From assembly GCA_946544235.1 (NCBI GenBank), contig CAMNMC010000090.1, forward strand, positions 1 to 46,449: DNA of 46,449 nucleotides, given 5' to 3'. The notes under the pieces are model-generated. The model had not been told where the DNA came from. It saw only the letters and a list, made by a program, of their open reading frames with translations, and ran no database searches. Position numbers and translations under genes: made by a program. Shown here in pieces: positions 19,701 through 26,344 of this stretch (positions are counted from its first letter, which is position 1; every line of letters begins with the position of its first letter). This stretch comes from an uncultured Lachnospiraceae bacterium (GTDB lineage Bacteria > Bacillota > Clostridia > Lachnospirales > Lachnospiraceae).

Positions 19701-20188
19701 TAGTACTCAGGAAAGCCGGAAATCTTATCCAGGTGTGTGGGATCGTCGAGAAGTTCGGAATTCTTCTTTATGACGTTGATCAAACGATACTGTACCGAAT
19801 TCGGATCGGTATATGCCGCAGAGATACGATTCATGAAATCATTGTATTTCTCACGAAATGCGTTTATACCGTTCTTGACCTCGGGGTCATCGGTGATAAA
19901 TATGTGACTATCCCTTCCTTCGTCGTTAGGAAGGTAGAGACGCGTCTTCTTTTTGAAGCCCATTTCGGCTTCTATAGACATCATTTCGATACTGAGATCT
20001 TCGATTTCCTTGGAAAAGTCCGGGAATACATCCGAAACAGACATCAGTCCCTTGATTGATGTTGTGTAGAACTGAACAGGCGGAGTATCATTAGTATTTA
20101 CTCTCTGTACAGGCTTATAGTTTTGGATAAAATCAGTGACGTATTCGCCTCTGTCATAAAACTTGTCATCTTCATATACTTCTTTCAT
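16718..20188 (-). CDS. Large protein of unknown function (1156 residues)
   Basis: I do not recognise this protein. The start at 20188 has GGAGGT well placed upstream; the open frame runs further upstream but into a hairpin cluster. It has no signal peptide or membrane segment, is strongly charged and looks mostly helical. Two short similar segments, GWSAADINFLDELH (about 308-321) and GWSLEDLPTLTAFH (about 723-736), suggest an internal duplication. The C-terminus is a lysine-rich, coiled-coil-like tail of about 50 residues ending KGMGKK. It lies between two serpin genes and converges on serpin 1, with a shared terminator. It could be a cytoplasmic scaffold or an exported effector without a classic signal; nothing in the sequence decides this. 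Confidence 0.85.
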   Translation of the reverse strand: MKEVYEDDKFYDRGEYVTDFIQNYKPVQRVNTNDTPPVQFYTTSIKGLMSVSDVFPDFSKEIEDLSIEMMSIEAEMGFKKKTRLYLPNDEGRDSHIFITDDPEVKNGINAFREKYNDFMNRISAAYTDPNSVQYRLINVIKKNSELLDDPTHLDKISGFPEYYKALKCSMMDMPDSNFAAEINENDNPVYESDPARYQKFMDKHVFLDQIEDKQNFFINEYLPYAEKRKNGTLESADAADYNSAYLTHLIKQKEYFETIMSYSKNDPDIAANKMCNNPAQFEGDWQGSRYGKMTLDKINRNIDAMGRGWSAADINFLDELHLIQLKLADMAENSNQGFTAEEQKAAKRLQSKMKKPYNNILKKNISSPEERMELITGIEESLKDYIALDTSYKARTFTGDLNINGPHSLTWLLDEAKGRKVYRSEIGKNHQLESELHSTMYSDLSANHTYIITALNDSLSEKFNNAPETKAVMDRDGAVEYGPDDEIPNLADEAFEMRHKFKHTAYIHMGIETYIDIVRDPEALERYKNQVNKMADTMDRFIAEDIPDDEIGQKMKEFFHYNSTEKVRRAAKGYSESYMDYKSPFLGAAMSFRGLIDPTLENDHFRNNLIKWGAKFPIVDVAIEHGKLSDTFVDYFEEKKKAGGTLSPKREEFYRQKIYDQTVLLGALYSKVCVTAESKEFNDAMRTDKFMMEDIFHIHPLAPRGSRAMSSGVEAYKAGLENGWSLEDLPTLTAFHMLMTELERDAKYIPATTLDKLKKIDPPTFDTEERKNTFFKIKTLYNEIANTPLTSEKQRNEFMRKMSDTVREGIANGGLKMDGKYPISTASYFLQTENQTMDRTIAVVTGKEPAAYKPIKCGPERKVESILCDLNTRRTDLWFGSENAEHKNLREAVEDMQDFLKDNPNTGVTKEEILSYSEKYLSKLDAVQRYSKIYQEKRKGASSRGGKARLSGARKVFDFAEFEKDNLLDRIKATTDLKFKDIDELRNSVAINKKLDAVTKLTEMTAMPRSKDEIKELHSLAADILVAKIVVAKSSPGYKTFKEMGNEAFKKEVLKSMEFKALITAYIRDQNMTPEKFAIELSGDGALGRLRSFTANMKRSEDLAAEKAADKEAKAGFDTMARQVKMASREQKFKQLKQAEKEAKKKAREGKGMGKK

Positions 20189-20311
20189 GGAATACCTCCG
20201 TGTTATTAAATATTTCATCTGCACCCGATATATGGGCACAATACACCCATTTCTATCTATTATGAAGTTAGTGTAGCATGTGGTAGGTAACAAATCCGCA
20301 ACAAAGCAAAG

Positions 20312-20490
20312 TAACAAGCCATGCACTCACAAAATATGAGGTGCTGCTGGGGATGCTTGCATACACAGCAGTATCTCGTGTTTTGTGAGTATATAGCGCC
20401 TACGGCGCTGGTTCTTGAGACGCGCAGCGGATCAAGAACACATGGCTTGTTATTACGCGAAGTGAATCAAGAACAGAGCATGGCTTGTTA
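20312..20490 (+). repeat. Complex hairpin cluster with alternative outer stems
   Basis: A 25-bp imperfect stem (20325-20349 with 20366-20390) has four non-Watson-Crick positions, all G-U wobbles on the + strand. Next comes AGCGCC-TAC-GGCGCT (20395-20409). TAACAAGCCATG (20312-20323) can pair exactly with either 20441-20452 or 20479-20490. GTTCTTGA (20411-20418) can pair with either 20432-20439 or 20467-20474. The downstream half is thus a near-duplicate unit offering mutually exclusive folds. It lies upstream of serpin 2 and ends about 97 nt before its start. Confidence 0.75.
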
Positions 20491-20587
20491 TTGAAAAAAA
20501 TAAAAAATCTCCACCATAAATATCTCCCCTCGCTTCGTATATTAACTAAGAGCGGTCAAAATAATCTTTTTTATGGAGGAAAAGAAT

Positions 20588-22060
20588 ATGATAAATAAAG
20601 AATACAGAAACTTAAGCAGAAAGGGACTTAAGAAGCGCATCGCAGCGCTTGCCATGGCGGGTGTCATGATGCTTACAGCATGTGGAAAGAGCGGTGGAAG
20701 CGGTGAGGGAGGAGCCTCTCAGGGCACAGCAATCGGACAGGGTGTGACAACAACTCTTCCGGGAACCGGTGAAAATCCGGGTCAGGGCGATGAACCTGGA
20801 GCCGGCCAGGGTGGCAATATTTCCACGGAAGTAAAAAAGGAAGGTAACGGTATCGGCGCACCTCAGGGAGTTACAACCAATCTTTCTGCTTCAATTACAA
20901 GGGGAGAGGTCACAAACAGCACGGAAAGTGAAGAGGAGGCGTTCATCAATGCCACGGCGAACCTTTCCTTTGCGCTTATGAAATATCTCACCCAGAACGG
21001 CGACGGTTCAAATGTTATGATCTCGCCTGAGTCAGTCATTACAGCTCTTGCCATGACGGAGAATGGCGCAAAGGGTGAAACTCTTAATGAGATGCTTGAG
21101 GTTCTTGGCGGCGGAATGACGCTTGATCAGTATCAGAAGGCGGTTGCCGGCTTTAACGGAAAGCTTACAAGCACGGAACCTGCATGTCTTAGTATGGCAA
21201 ACTCAATCTGGATGAGAAATTCGGAGGAGATGAAGATCAGTGAAAGCTTCCTTCAGACCAATGTGGATTATCACAATTCTGAATTTTTCCTTGCGGATTT
21301 TGATAATAATACCCTTAATGATGTGAATTCATGGGTAAATGAGAAGACCAACGGAATGATCCCGAAGACTCTTGATCAGCTTAGTCCGGATACCATGATG
21401 CTCCTTATCAATGCGGCTGCATTTGAGGCAAAGTGGATGGATGAGTATGAAGAGACTCAGGTGCATGAGGGAAGAACCTTTACCAATGCGAAGGGTGAGG
21501 AAGAAACAGTCACAATGCTTAACAGCACGGAGTATGGACTTATTGAACTTAATGGCGGTCAGGGCTTTGTGAAGAAATACGAAGGCGGTCAGTATGCATA
21601 TGTTGCGATCCTTCCGGGAGAAGGCGTGAGTGCTGACGAATACCTTGCAGGCCTTAAGGGCGAGGATTTCATCAAGGCTTATCAGAATAGAAGTTTTGAG
21701 AAGAATATCATTGTAAATATGCCTGAGTTTAAGTCTGATTATGACATCAGCCTGATTGATGCCTTTAATTCACTTGGAATGACGACGGCATTATCGGATG
21801 CGGCACAGTTTGGCGGAATGCTTGAGTCGGGAGAAGATATCCTTAAGATAGGGGATATCATCCACAAGACTCATATCGAGGTTGACAGGAACGGAACCAA
21901 AGCGGCAGCGGTTACTGTTGTTGAGATGGAAAAGTGCTCAGCTGAGATGGAACCTGCATCACCTGTATTTATCACCCTTGACAGACCTTTCGTATATGCT
22001 ATAGTGGAGACCGATACAGGACTTCCTGTATTCCTCGGAACAGTAAATACAGTTAAATAA
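20588..22060 (+). CDS. Serpin lipoprotein 2 (serine protease inhibitor family)
   Basis: A 490-residue membrane-anchored serpin, paralogous to serpin 1. I take the ATG at 20588, because the earlier ATG at 20573 is part of the ATGGAGG ribosome site itself. The lipobox is LTAC (Cys near 32). A Gly/Thr/Pro-rich linker of about 75 residues would hold the inhibitor away from the membrane. The core begins near residue 120 (ANLSFALMKYL ... MISPESVITALAMTENGAKG). The reactive-loop hinge GTKAAAVT is identical to serpin 1, but the bait region is VVEMEKCSAEMEPAS, so target proteases should differ. It ends with LDRPFVYAI and VFLGTV. Confidence 0.95.
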   Translation: MINKEYRNLSRKGLKKRIAALAMAGVMMLTACGKSGGSGEGGASQGTAIGQGVTTTLPGTGENPGQGDEPGAGQGGNISTEVKKEGNGIGAPQGVTTNLSASITRGEVTNSTESEEEAFINATANLSFALMKYLTQNGDGSNVMISPESVITALAMTENGAKGETLNEMLEVLGGGMTLDQYQKAVAGFNGKLTSTEPACLSMANSIWMRNSEEMKISESFLQTNVDYHNSEFFLADFDNNTLNDVNSWVNEKTNGMIPKTLDQLSPDTMMLLINAAAFEAKWMDEYEETQVHEGRTFTNAKGEEETVTMLNSTEYGLIELNGGQGFVKKYEGGQYAYVAILPGEGVSADEYLAGLKGEDFIKAYQNRSFEKNIIVNMPEFKSDYDISLIDAFNSLGMTTALSDAAQFGGMLESGEDILKIGDIIHKTHIEVDRNGTKAAAVTVVEMEKCSAEMEPASPVFITLDRPFVYAIVETDTGLPVFLGTVNTVK

Positions 22061-22097
22061 AAACGCTTTACGATAATAAAGCAATTTGATATAATCT

Positions 22098-22134
22098 AAA
22101 GATGACTATTATATTTTTTATGATAGTCATCTTT
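22098..22134 (+). terminator. Terminator after serpin 2
   Basis: AAAGATGACTAT pairs exactly with ATAGTCATCTTT around a T-rich loop, followed by AATTTT. It separates serpin 2 from the amylase gene. Confidence 0.7.
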
Positions 22135-22174
22135 AATTTTGATATGGGAATATTTAATAGAGGAGGCTTTTGAT

Positions 22175-23632
22175 ATGGGTGATAACGGACTTATGATGCA
22201 GTATTTTGAGTGGAATCTTCCGGATGACGGAACTCTCTGGAAAAATCTTGCGGCTGAAGCTGCAAAGCTAAAGACTGCCGGTGTTACGGCTGTGTGGCTT
22301 CCACCTGCATACAAGGGAGCTGAGGGCTCTGCAGATACAGGCTACAGTGTTTATGATCTCTACGACCTTGGTGAGTTCAAGCAGAAGGGCTCTGTTCGTA
22401 CAAAATACGGAACTAAGAAGGAATATCTGGAAGCTATCAAGGCTCTTCACGATAAGGATATAAATGTTTATGCGGATATCGTTCTTAACCATAAGATGGG
22501 CGCAGATGAGGTTGAAGAGGTTGAGGCTGCTGAGTTTAACAACCTGAACCGTTATCAGATGATCGGTGACACTCGTACCATCGGCGCATGGACCAAGTTC
22601 ACATTCCCGGGAAGAAAGGGTAAATACTCAAAGTTCACCTGGAACTGGAAGCATTTTGACGGAATCGACTGGGATCAGGATGAACTGAAGAAAGCCCTCT
22701 TCAAGTTTGCCGGTAAGGAATGGAACGAGGGCGTGGATGCAAGTATAAATGGTAACTATGATTACCTTATGGGCGCTGATATTGATTTTAACAACCGTGA
22801 GGTTTACGAGGAACTTCTTGCATGGGGCAAATGGTATATTGAGACTACGGGTGTGGACGGCCTCAGGCTTGATGCGGTAAAGCATATCCCTGCAGCCTTC
22901 TATCGTGACTGGCTCTTCAGTCTCCGCGAGGAGCTGGGCAAGGAACTCTTCACAGTGGGAGAATATTGGCATTGGAACAGAAATCTCCTGGAAAAGTACC
23001 TTGAGGATATCAAGACTCCGGCATCTCTCTTCGATGTACCGCTTCATTTCAGCCTTCACAACTGTTCAAAGGCTCACGGCGACTATGATCTGAGAAGGAT
23101 CTTTGATGGTTCTCTCGTTCAGAGCAGTCCGCTTTCTGCGGTTACCTTTGTTGATAATCATGATTCACAGCCGGGTGGCGCTCTTGAATCGTGGGTTGAG
23201 GATTGGTTCAAGCCTATGGCTTATGCGATCATCCTCCTCAGAGCTCAGGGCTATCCATGTGTATTTTACGGCGATTATAAGGGCATACCTCATGACAAGG
23301 TTAAGTCTAAGAAGACTATGCTGGATAAACTTATGAAGCTTCGTAAGACCAAGGCATACGGTCCTCAGCATGACTATATTGATGATCCTAACTGCATCGG
23401 CTGGACCCGAGAGGGTGATGATGAGCATAAGGATTCCGGACTTGCCGTAGTTATCTCTGACGGAACGGGCGGAACCAAGCATATGTACATCGGAAGAAAG
23501 TTCGCAGGTGCGCATTTCTCAGATATAATGGGTAATGCAAAATACAATATTAAGATAGATGATGAAGGCTTCGGCGACTTCTATGTAAACAGAGATGCCG
23601 TTGCCGTATGGGTAAGAAAAGAGCCGAAATAA
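22175..23632 (+). CDS. Cytoplasmic alpha-amylase (GH13)
   Basis: A 485-residue glycoside hydrolase of family GH13, hydrolysing alpha-1,4 links in maltodextrin or glycogen inside the cell. There is no signal peptide: the product begins MGDNGLMMQYFEW, as in the intracellular AmyS/AmyA-like subfamily GH13_5. Conserved region I is DIVLNHK. The nucleophile Asp233 is in GLRLDAVKH, the acid/base Glu263 in VGEYW and the third carboxylate Asp327 in FVDNHDS. The start at 22175 follows GAGGAGG; the open frame upstream is leader. The stop overlaps the next ATG (TAATG), so the TrpR-like gene is translationally coupled. Confidence 0.95.
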   Translation: MGDNGLMMQYFEWNLPDDGTLWKNLAAEAAKLKTAGVTAVWLPPAYKGAEGSADTGYSVYDLYDLGEFKQKGSVRTKYGTKKEYLEAIKALHDKDINVYADIVLNHKMGADEVEEVEAAEFNNLNRYQMIGDTRTIGAWTKFTFPGRKGKYSKFTWNWKHFDGIDWDQDELKKALFKFAGKEWNEGVDASINGNYDYLMGADIDFNNREVYEELLAWGKWYIETTGVDGLRLDAVKHIPAAFYRDWLFSLREELGKELFTVGEYWHWNRNLLEKYLEDIKTPASLFDVPLHFSLHNCSKAHGDYDLRRIFDGSLVQSSPLSAVTFVDNHDSQPGGALESWVEDWFKPMAYAIILLRAQGYPCVFYGDYKGIPHDKVKSKKTMLDKLMKLRKTKAYGPQHDYIDDPNCIGWTREGDDEHKDSGLAVVISDGTGGTKHMYIGRKFAGAHFSDIMGNAKYNIKIDDEGFGDFYVNRDAVAVWVRKEPK

Positions 23633-23925
23633 TGGGAAAAACGATAAGAACAAAGCCTGTGGATGAGCTCTTCGATGCGATAATGTCTCTCGAGAGTAAG
23701 GAAGAATTTTACCAGTTCTTCGAGGATATCTGCACGACCAATGAGGTGATCTCTATCGCACAGCGTCTTGAGGTCGCAAGGATGCTTCATGAAAACAGGA
23801 CTTATATCGAGATAGCTAAAGAAACAGGTGCTTCCACTGCCACCATAAGCAGAGTCAATCGTTCACTGAATTATGGAAACGGAAGCTATGAATATATTTT
23901 TGACCGACTGGACAAGGATATATAA
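23632..23925 (+). CDS. YerC/YecD family TrpR-related regulator
   Basis: A 97-residue DNA-binding protein of the YerC/YecD group in the Trp repressor superfamily. The core reads FYQFFEDICTTNEVISIAQRLEVARML, followed by a helix-turn-helix KETGASTATISRVNRSL and the closing motif NYGNGSYEY. The start overlaps the amylase stop as TAATG. An upstream in-frame ATG (23608) inside the amylase gene has no ribosome site. Members are found widely in Firmicutes, and their targets are mostly unknown. Coupling to amylase hints at carbon control, but this is inference. A hairpin element lies 21 nt beyond its stop. Confidence 0.9.
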   Translation: MGKTIRTKPVDELFDAIMSLESKEEFYQFFEDICTTNEVISIAQRLEVARMLHENRTYIEIAKETGASTATISRVNRSLNYGNGSYEYIFDRLDKDI

Positions 23926-23946
23926 CAATAATGCAATGACTCAATG

Positions 23947-24009
23947 ACCATCAGAATATGCCCGTGAGGGCGTATTTCACCTTCAACCGAACGGGTATAT
24001 TCTGATGGT
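23947..24009 (+). repeat. Hairpin element with conserved loop core (clear copy)
   Basis: A 19-bp stem (23947-23965 with 23991-24009) has one G-U wobble on the + strand and encloses a 25-nt loop. The loop begins with GAGGGCGTATTTCACCTTC directly against the 5' arm and ends AACCGA. There is no T run, so it is not a classic terminator. It matches the loops at 28.1 kb and 40.7 kb while the stem sequences differ. Confidence 0.8.
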
Positions 24010-24038
24010 TTGGATGTTAGATTAAGGAGAAAAAATAT

Positions 24039-25322
24039 ATGGACTCTGACGCCATAGTGAAGCTGATCGTCCTTGCAGTGCTTCTTATACTTTCGGGAGT
24101 ATTTTCCTCAGCGGAAACTGCTCTTACGACAGTCAGCATCAGCAGGATAAAGGCACTTGCGGACGAGGGTAGTAAAAGGGCGGCTAAAGTCCTGCAGCTC
24201 AGGGAGTCATCTTCCAAGCTGCTGACTACGATCTTAATTGGAAATAACATAGTGAATCTTTCGGCCTCGGCGCTTGCAACAACGTTCTGCACCGAGGTTT
24301 TCGGAAGTATTTATATTGGAATAGCAACGGGTATACTGACTCTGGTCGTTCTCATCTTCGGTGAGATCACTCCCAAGACGCTTGCGACACTTTACAGCAC
24401 GAGACTTTCTCTCGTCTTCGCGTATCCGGTTGCATTTCTTATGCTCATTTTTACACCGATCATATGGATACTTAACGGGATTACAAAGGTTATATTTAAG
24501 ATCCTTCGTATTGATCCCGACAGAAAGGAGCATATGACCGAGGGTGAGCTCAGAAATCTTGTTGATGCCAGCCATGAGGATGGCGTTATAGAGAAGGATG
24601 AGCGCGAGATGATCACAAATGTGGTTGATTTCGGTGAGGTTGTCTCGAAGGACATCATGGTTCCGAGAGCCGATATGATATGTATCGACTGTGAGGCGGG
24701 ATATGATGAACTGATCGAGCTGTTTCGCAACGAGAATTATACACGTATTCCGGTTTACAGGAAGACGAGGGATCATATTATTGGTATCCTTCATATGAAG
24801 GATGTGCTTCTGATGACTGATGAGGAGAGGAAAAACCTGTCCATCGAGAAGGTCATGAGGAAGCCTGTATTTGTTTATGAATACCAGCATACGGCGAAAA
24901 TCTTTGCCGGTATGAAGACTTCTTCGGCAACCATGTGCATAGTTATTGATGAATACGGTCTGACGGCCGGGCTTATCACGATGGAGGATCTGCTTGAGGA
25001 AATAGTCGGCGATCTGCGTGATGAATACGATACGGCTGAGGATGATCTTATAAGAAGTCTGGGAGATGACCGCTACGATATTGATGCGGCGGTTAAAATA
25101 GATGATGTAAATGATGCGATAGGCACGGAAATAAAGTCGGAGGACTATGATTCCATCGGCGGATACGTTATAGAGCTGCTGGACAGGATCCCGAAGGAGG
25201 GTGATGAGGTTTCCGACGGGAAGGTGCAGATCAGAGTTACCGGTGCCGAGAAGAACAGAGCCGTAAGAGTTGAACTGCTTGTTCTGCCGAAGCCGGATAC
25301 AGAGGGCGAGGAGAGCGAGTAA
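24039..25322 (+). CDS. CNNM/CorC-type membrane protein with CBS domains (HlyC/CorC family)
   Basis: A 427-residue membrane protein. The DUF21/CNNM transmembrane domain (about 1-190) opens with LILSGVFSSAETALTTVS. It is followed by a CBS pair (about 205-335; RADMICID, YTRIPVYRKTRDHIIGILHMKDVL and VIDEYGLTAGLITMEDLLEEIVGDLRDEYD). A C-terminal CorC_HlyC domain (about 345-425) ends the protein. The family is linked to magnesium or cobalt efflux, and the older hemolysin name is historical. AAGGAG precedes the ATG. There is no visible operon partner. Confidence 0.93.
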   Translation: MDSDAIVKLIVLAVLLILSGVFSSAETALTTVSISRIKALADEGSKRAAKVLQLRESSSKLLTTILIGNNIVNLSASALATTFCTEVFGSIYIGIATGILTLVVLIFGEITPKTLATLYSTRLSLVFAYPVAFLMLIFTPIIWILNGITKVIFKILRIDPDRKEHMTEGELRNLVDASHEDGVIEKDEREMITNVVDFGEVVSKDIMVPRADMICIDCEAGYDELIELFRNENYTRIPVYRKTRDHIIGILHMKDVLLMTDEERKNLSIEKVMRKPVFVYEYQHTAKIFAGMKTSSATMCIVIDEYGLTAGLITMEDLLEEIVGDLRDEYDTAEDDLIRSLGDDRYDIDAAVKIDDVNDAIGTEIKSEDYDSIGGYVIELLDRIPKEGDEVSDGKVQIRVTGAEKNRAVRVELLVLPKPDTEGEESE

Positions 25323-25411
25323 GCGGACGACAGCGTTCGAACAGGAATGAATGGCAGATTAATAGTCCCCGGTGATTTGATAAATGGCGACTGTTTGTCG
25401 GGAGATAGAAA

Positions 25412-26293
25412 ATGGAAGACAGACTGAGTGAATTAAAAAAAGAAATAAGAGAGCTGATAAGGCTGAATTTTGTCCTTCCGGAGGATATTCCCGAGATTGA
25501 GCTCTACATGGATCAGGTGACGAAATTCCTGGATACGCATCTGCAAAAGAATTCGCGCGGCGACAGCGGTGAGGATAAGACGCTTACCAAGACCATGATC
25601 AATAATTACATTAAGAACAAGCTTCTGCCTCCTCCTGATAAGAAGAAATATACCAAAGAGCATATCATCATGCTCATTTCCATATATTATCTGAAAAACT
25701 TTATATCGATAAGTGATATTCAGAAAATGCTCGGACCTATGATCGATACATATTTTGATAAGACAGACGAGAAGGGCAGAGGACTGCCGGAAATATATGA
25801 AGAGATATTTGAACTCGGAAAAAGACAGTATTTTAACATAGAAAACAGTATACTCAGAGCTCAGGAGATCACAGACCTGAAGATGGCTGATGAAGATGAG
25901 TATCTGAATAAGCTTGTATTTATTTATATGTTGGCGTATGATATCTACGGCAAGAAGCGGCTTATGGAACAGCTGATCGATGAGATTGATGAGGCTGAGA
26001 CCAGAAAGAGAGAGGCTGCCGAGATGAAGGAAAAGGCTGCGGCAGAGAAGGCAAAGAAGAAAGCTGCTGCAAAGAAGGCGGGCAGCAAGGCCGGGGCTGA
26101 TAAGAAGGCTGCGGCTGATAAGAAGGCTGTTGCTGTGAAGAAGGCAGGCAACAAGAATGCGGATTCAAAGAAGACTGAAGGCAGGACAGCTAAAAAGGTT
26201 TCTGCCGGGAAAAATGCCGCTGACGCTTCCAGATTGAAGAAGGCTGTGGATAAACGGGCGGCAAAGAAAGCTGCGGATAAGACCGGAGAATAA
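25412..26293 (+). CDS. DUF1836 protein with Lys/Ala-rich basic tail
   Basis: A 293-residue cytoplasmic protein. Residues about 1-185 match the DUF1836 family: an N-terminal helix, then TLTKTMINNYIKNKLLPPPDKKKYTKEHI, which resembles a MerR-like winged helix, then a helical domain. From about residue 195 the sequence changes to an unusual tail of nearly 100 residues of Lys and Ala (KKAAAKKAGSKAGADKKAAA-type repeats), resembling eukaryotic histone H1 tails. Such tails bind DNA or RNA without sequence preference. A tail of this length is not a normal part of DUF1836 as I know it. Function is unknown; DNA binding is a reasonable inference. Confidence 0.85.
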   Translation: MEDRLSELKKEIRELIRLNFVLPEDIPEIELYMDQVTKFLDTHLQKNSRGDSGEDKTLTKTMINNYIKNKLLPPPDKKKYTKEHIIMLISIYYLKNFISISDIQKMLGPMIDTYFDKTDEKGRGLPEIYEEIFELGKRQYFNIENSILRAQEITDLKMADEDEYLNKLVFIYMLAYDIYGKKRLMEQLIDEIDEAETRKREAAEMKEKAAAEKAKKKAAAKKAGSKAGADKKAAADKKAVAVKKAGNKNADSKKTEGRTAKKVSAGKNAADASRLKKAVDKRAAKKAADKTGE

Positions 26294-26344
26294 ATGATTC
26301 TCCTGATAAGCGGAAAATAATATTTTAGAAAAGGAATATATAAG

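Noticed and set aside
20189-20326. 46-residue N-terminal extension of the large unknown protein
   Set aside because: It runs into the hairpin cluster, and the ATG at 20188 has an ideal GGAGGT site.
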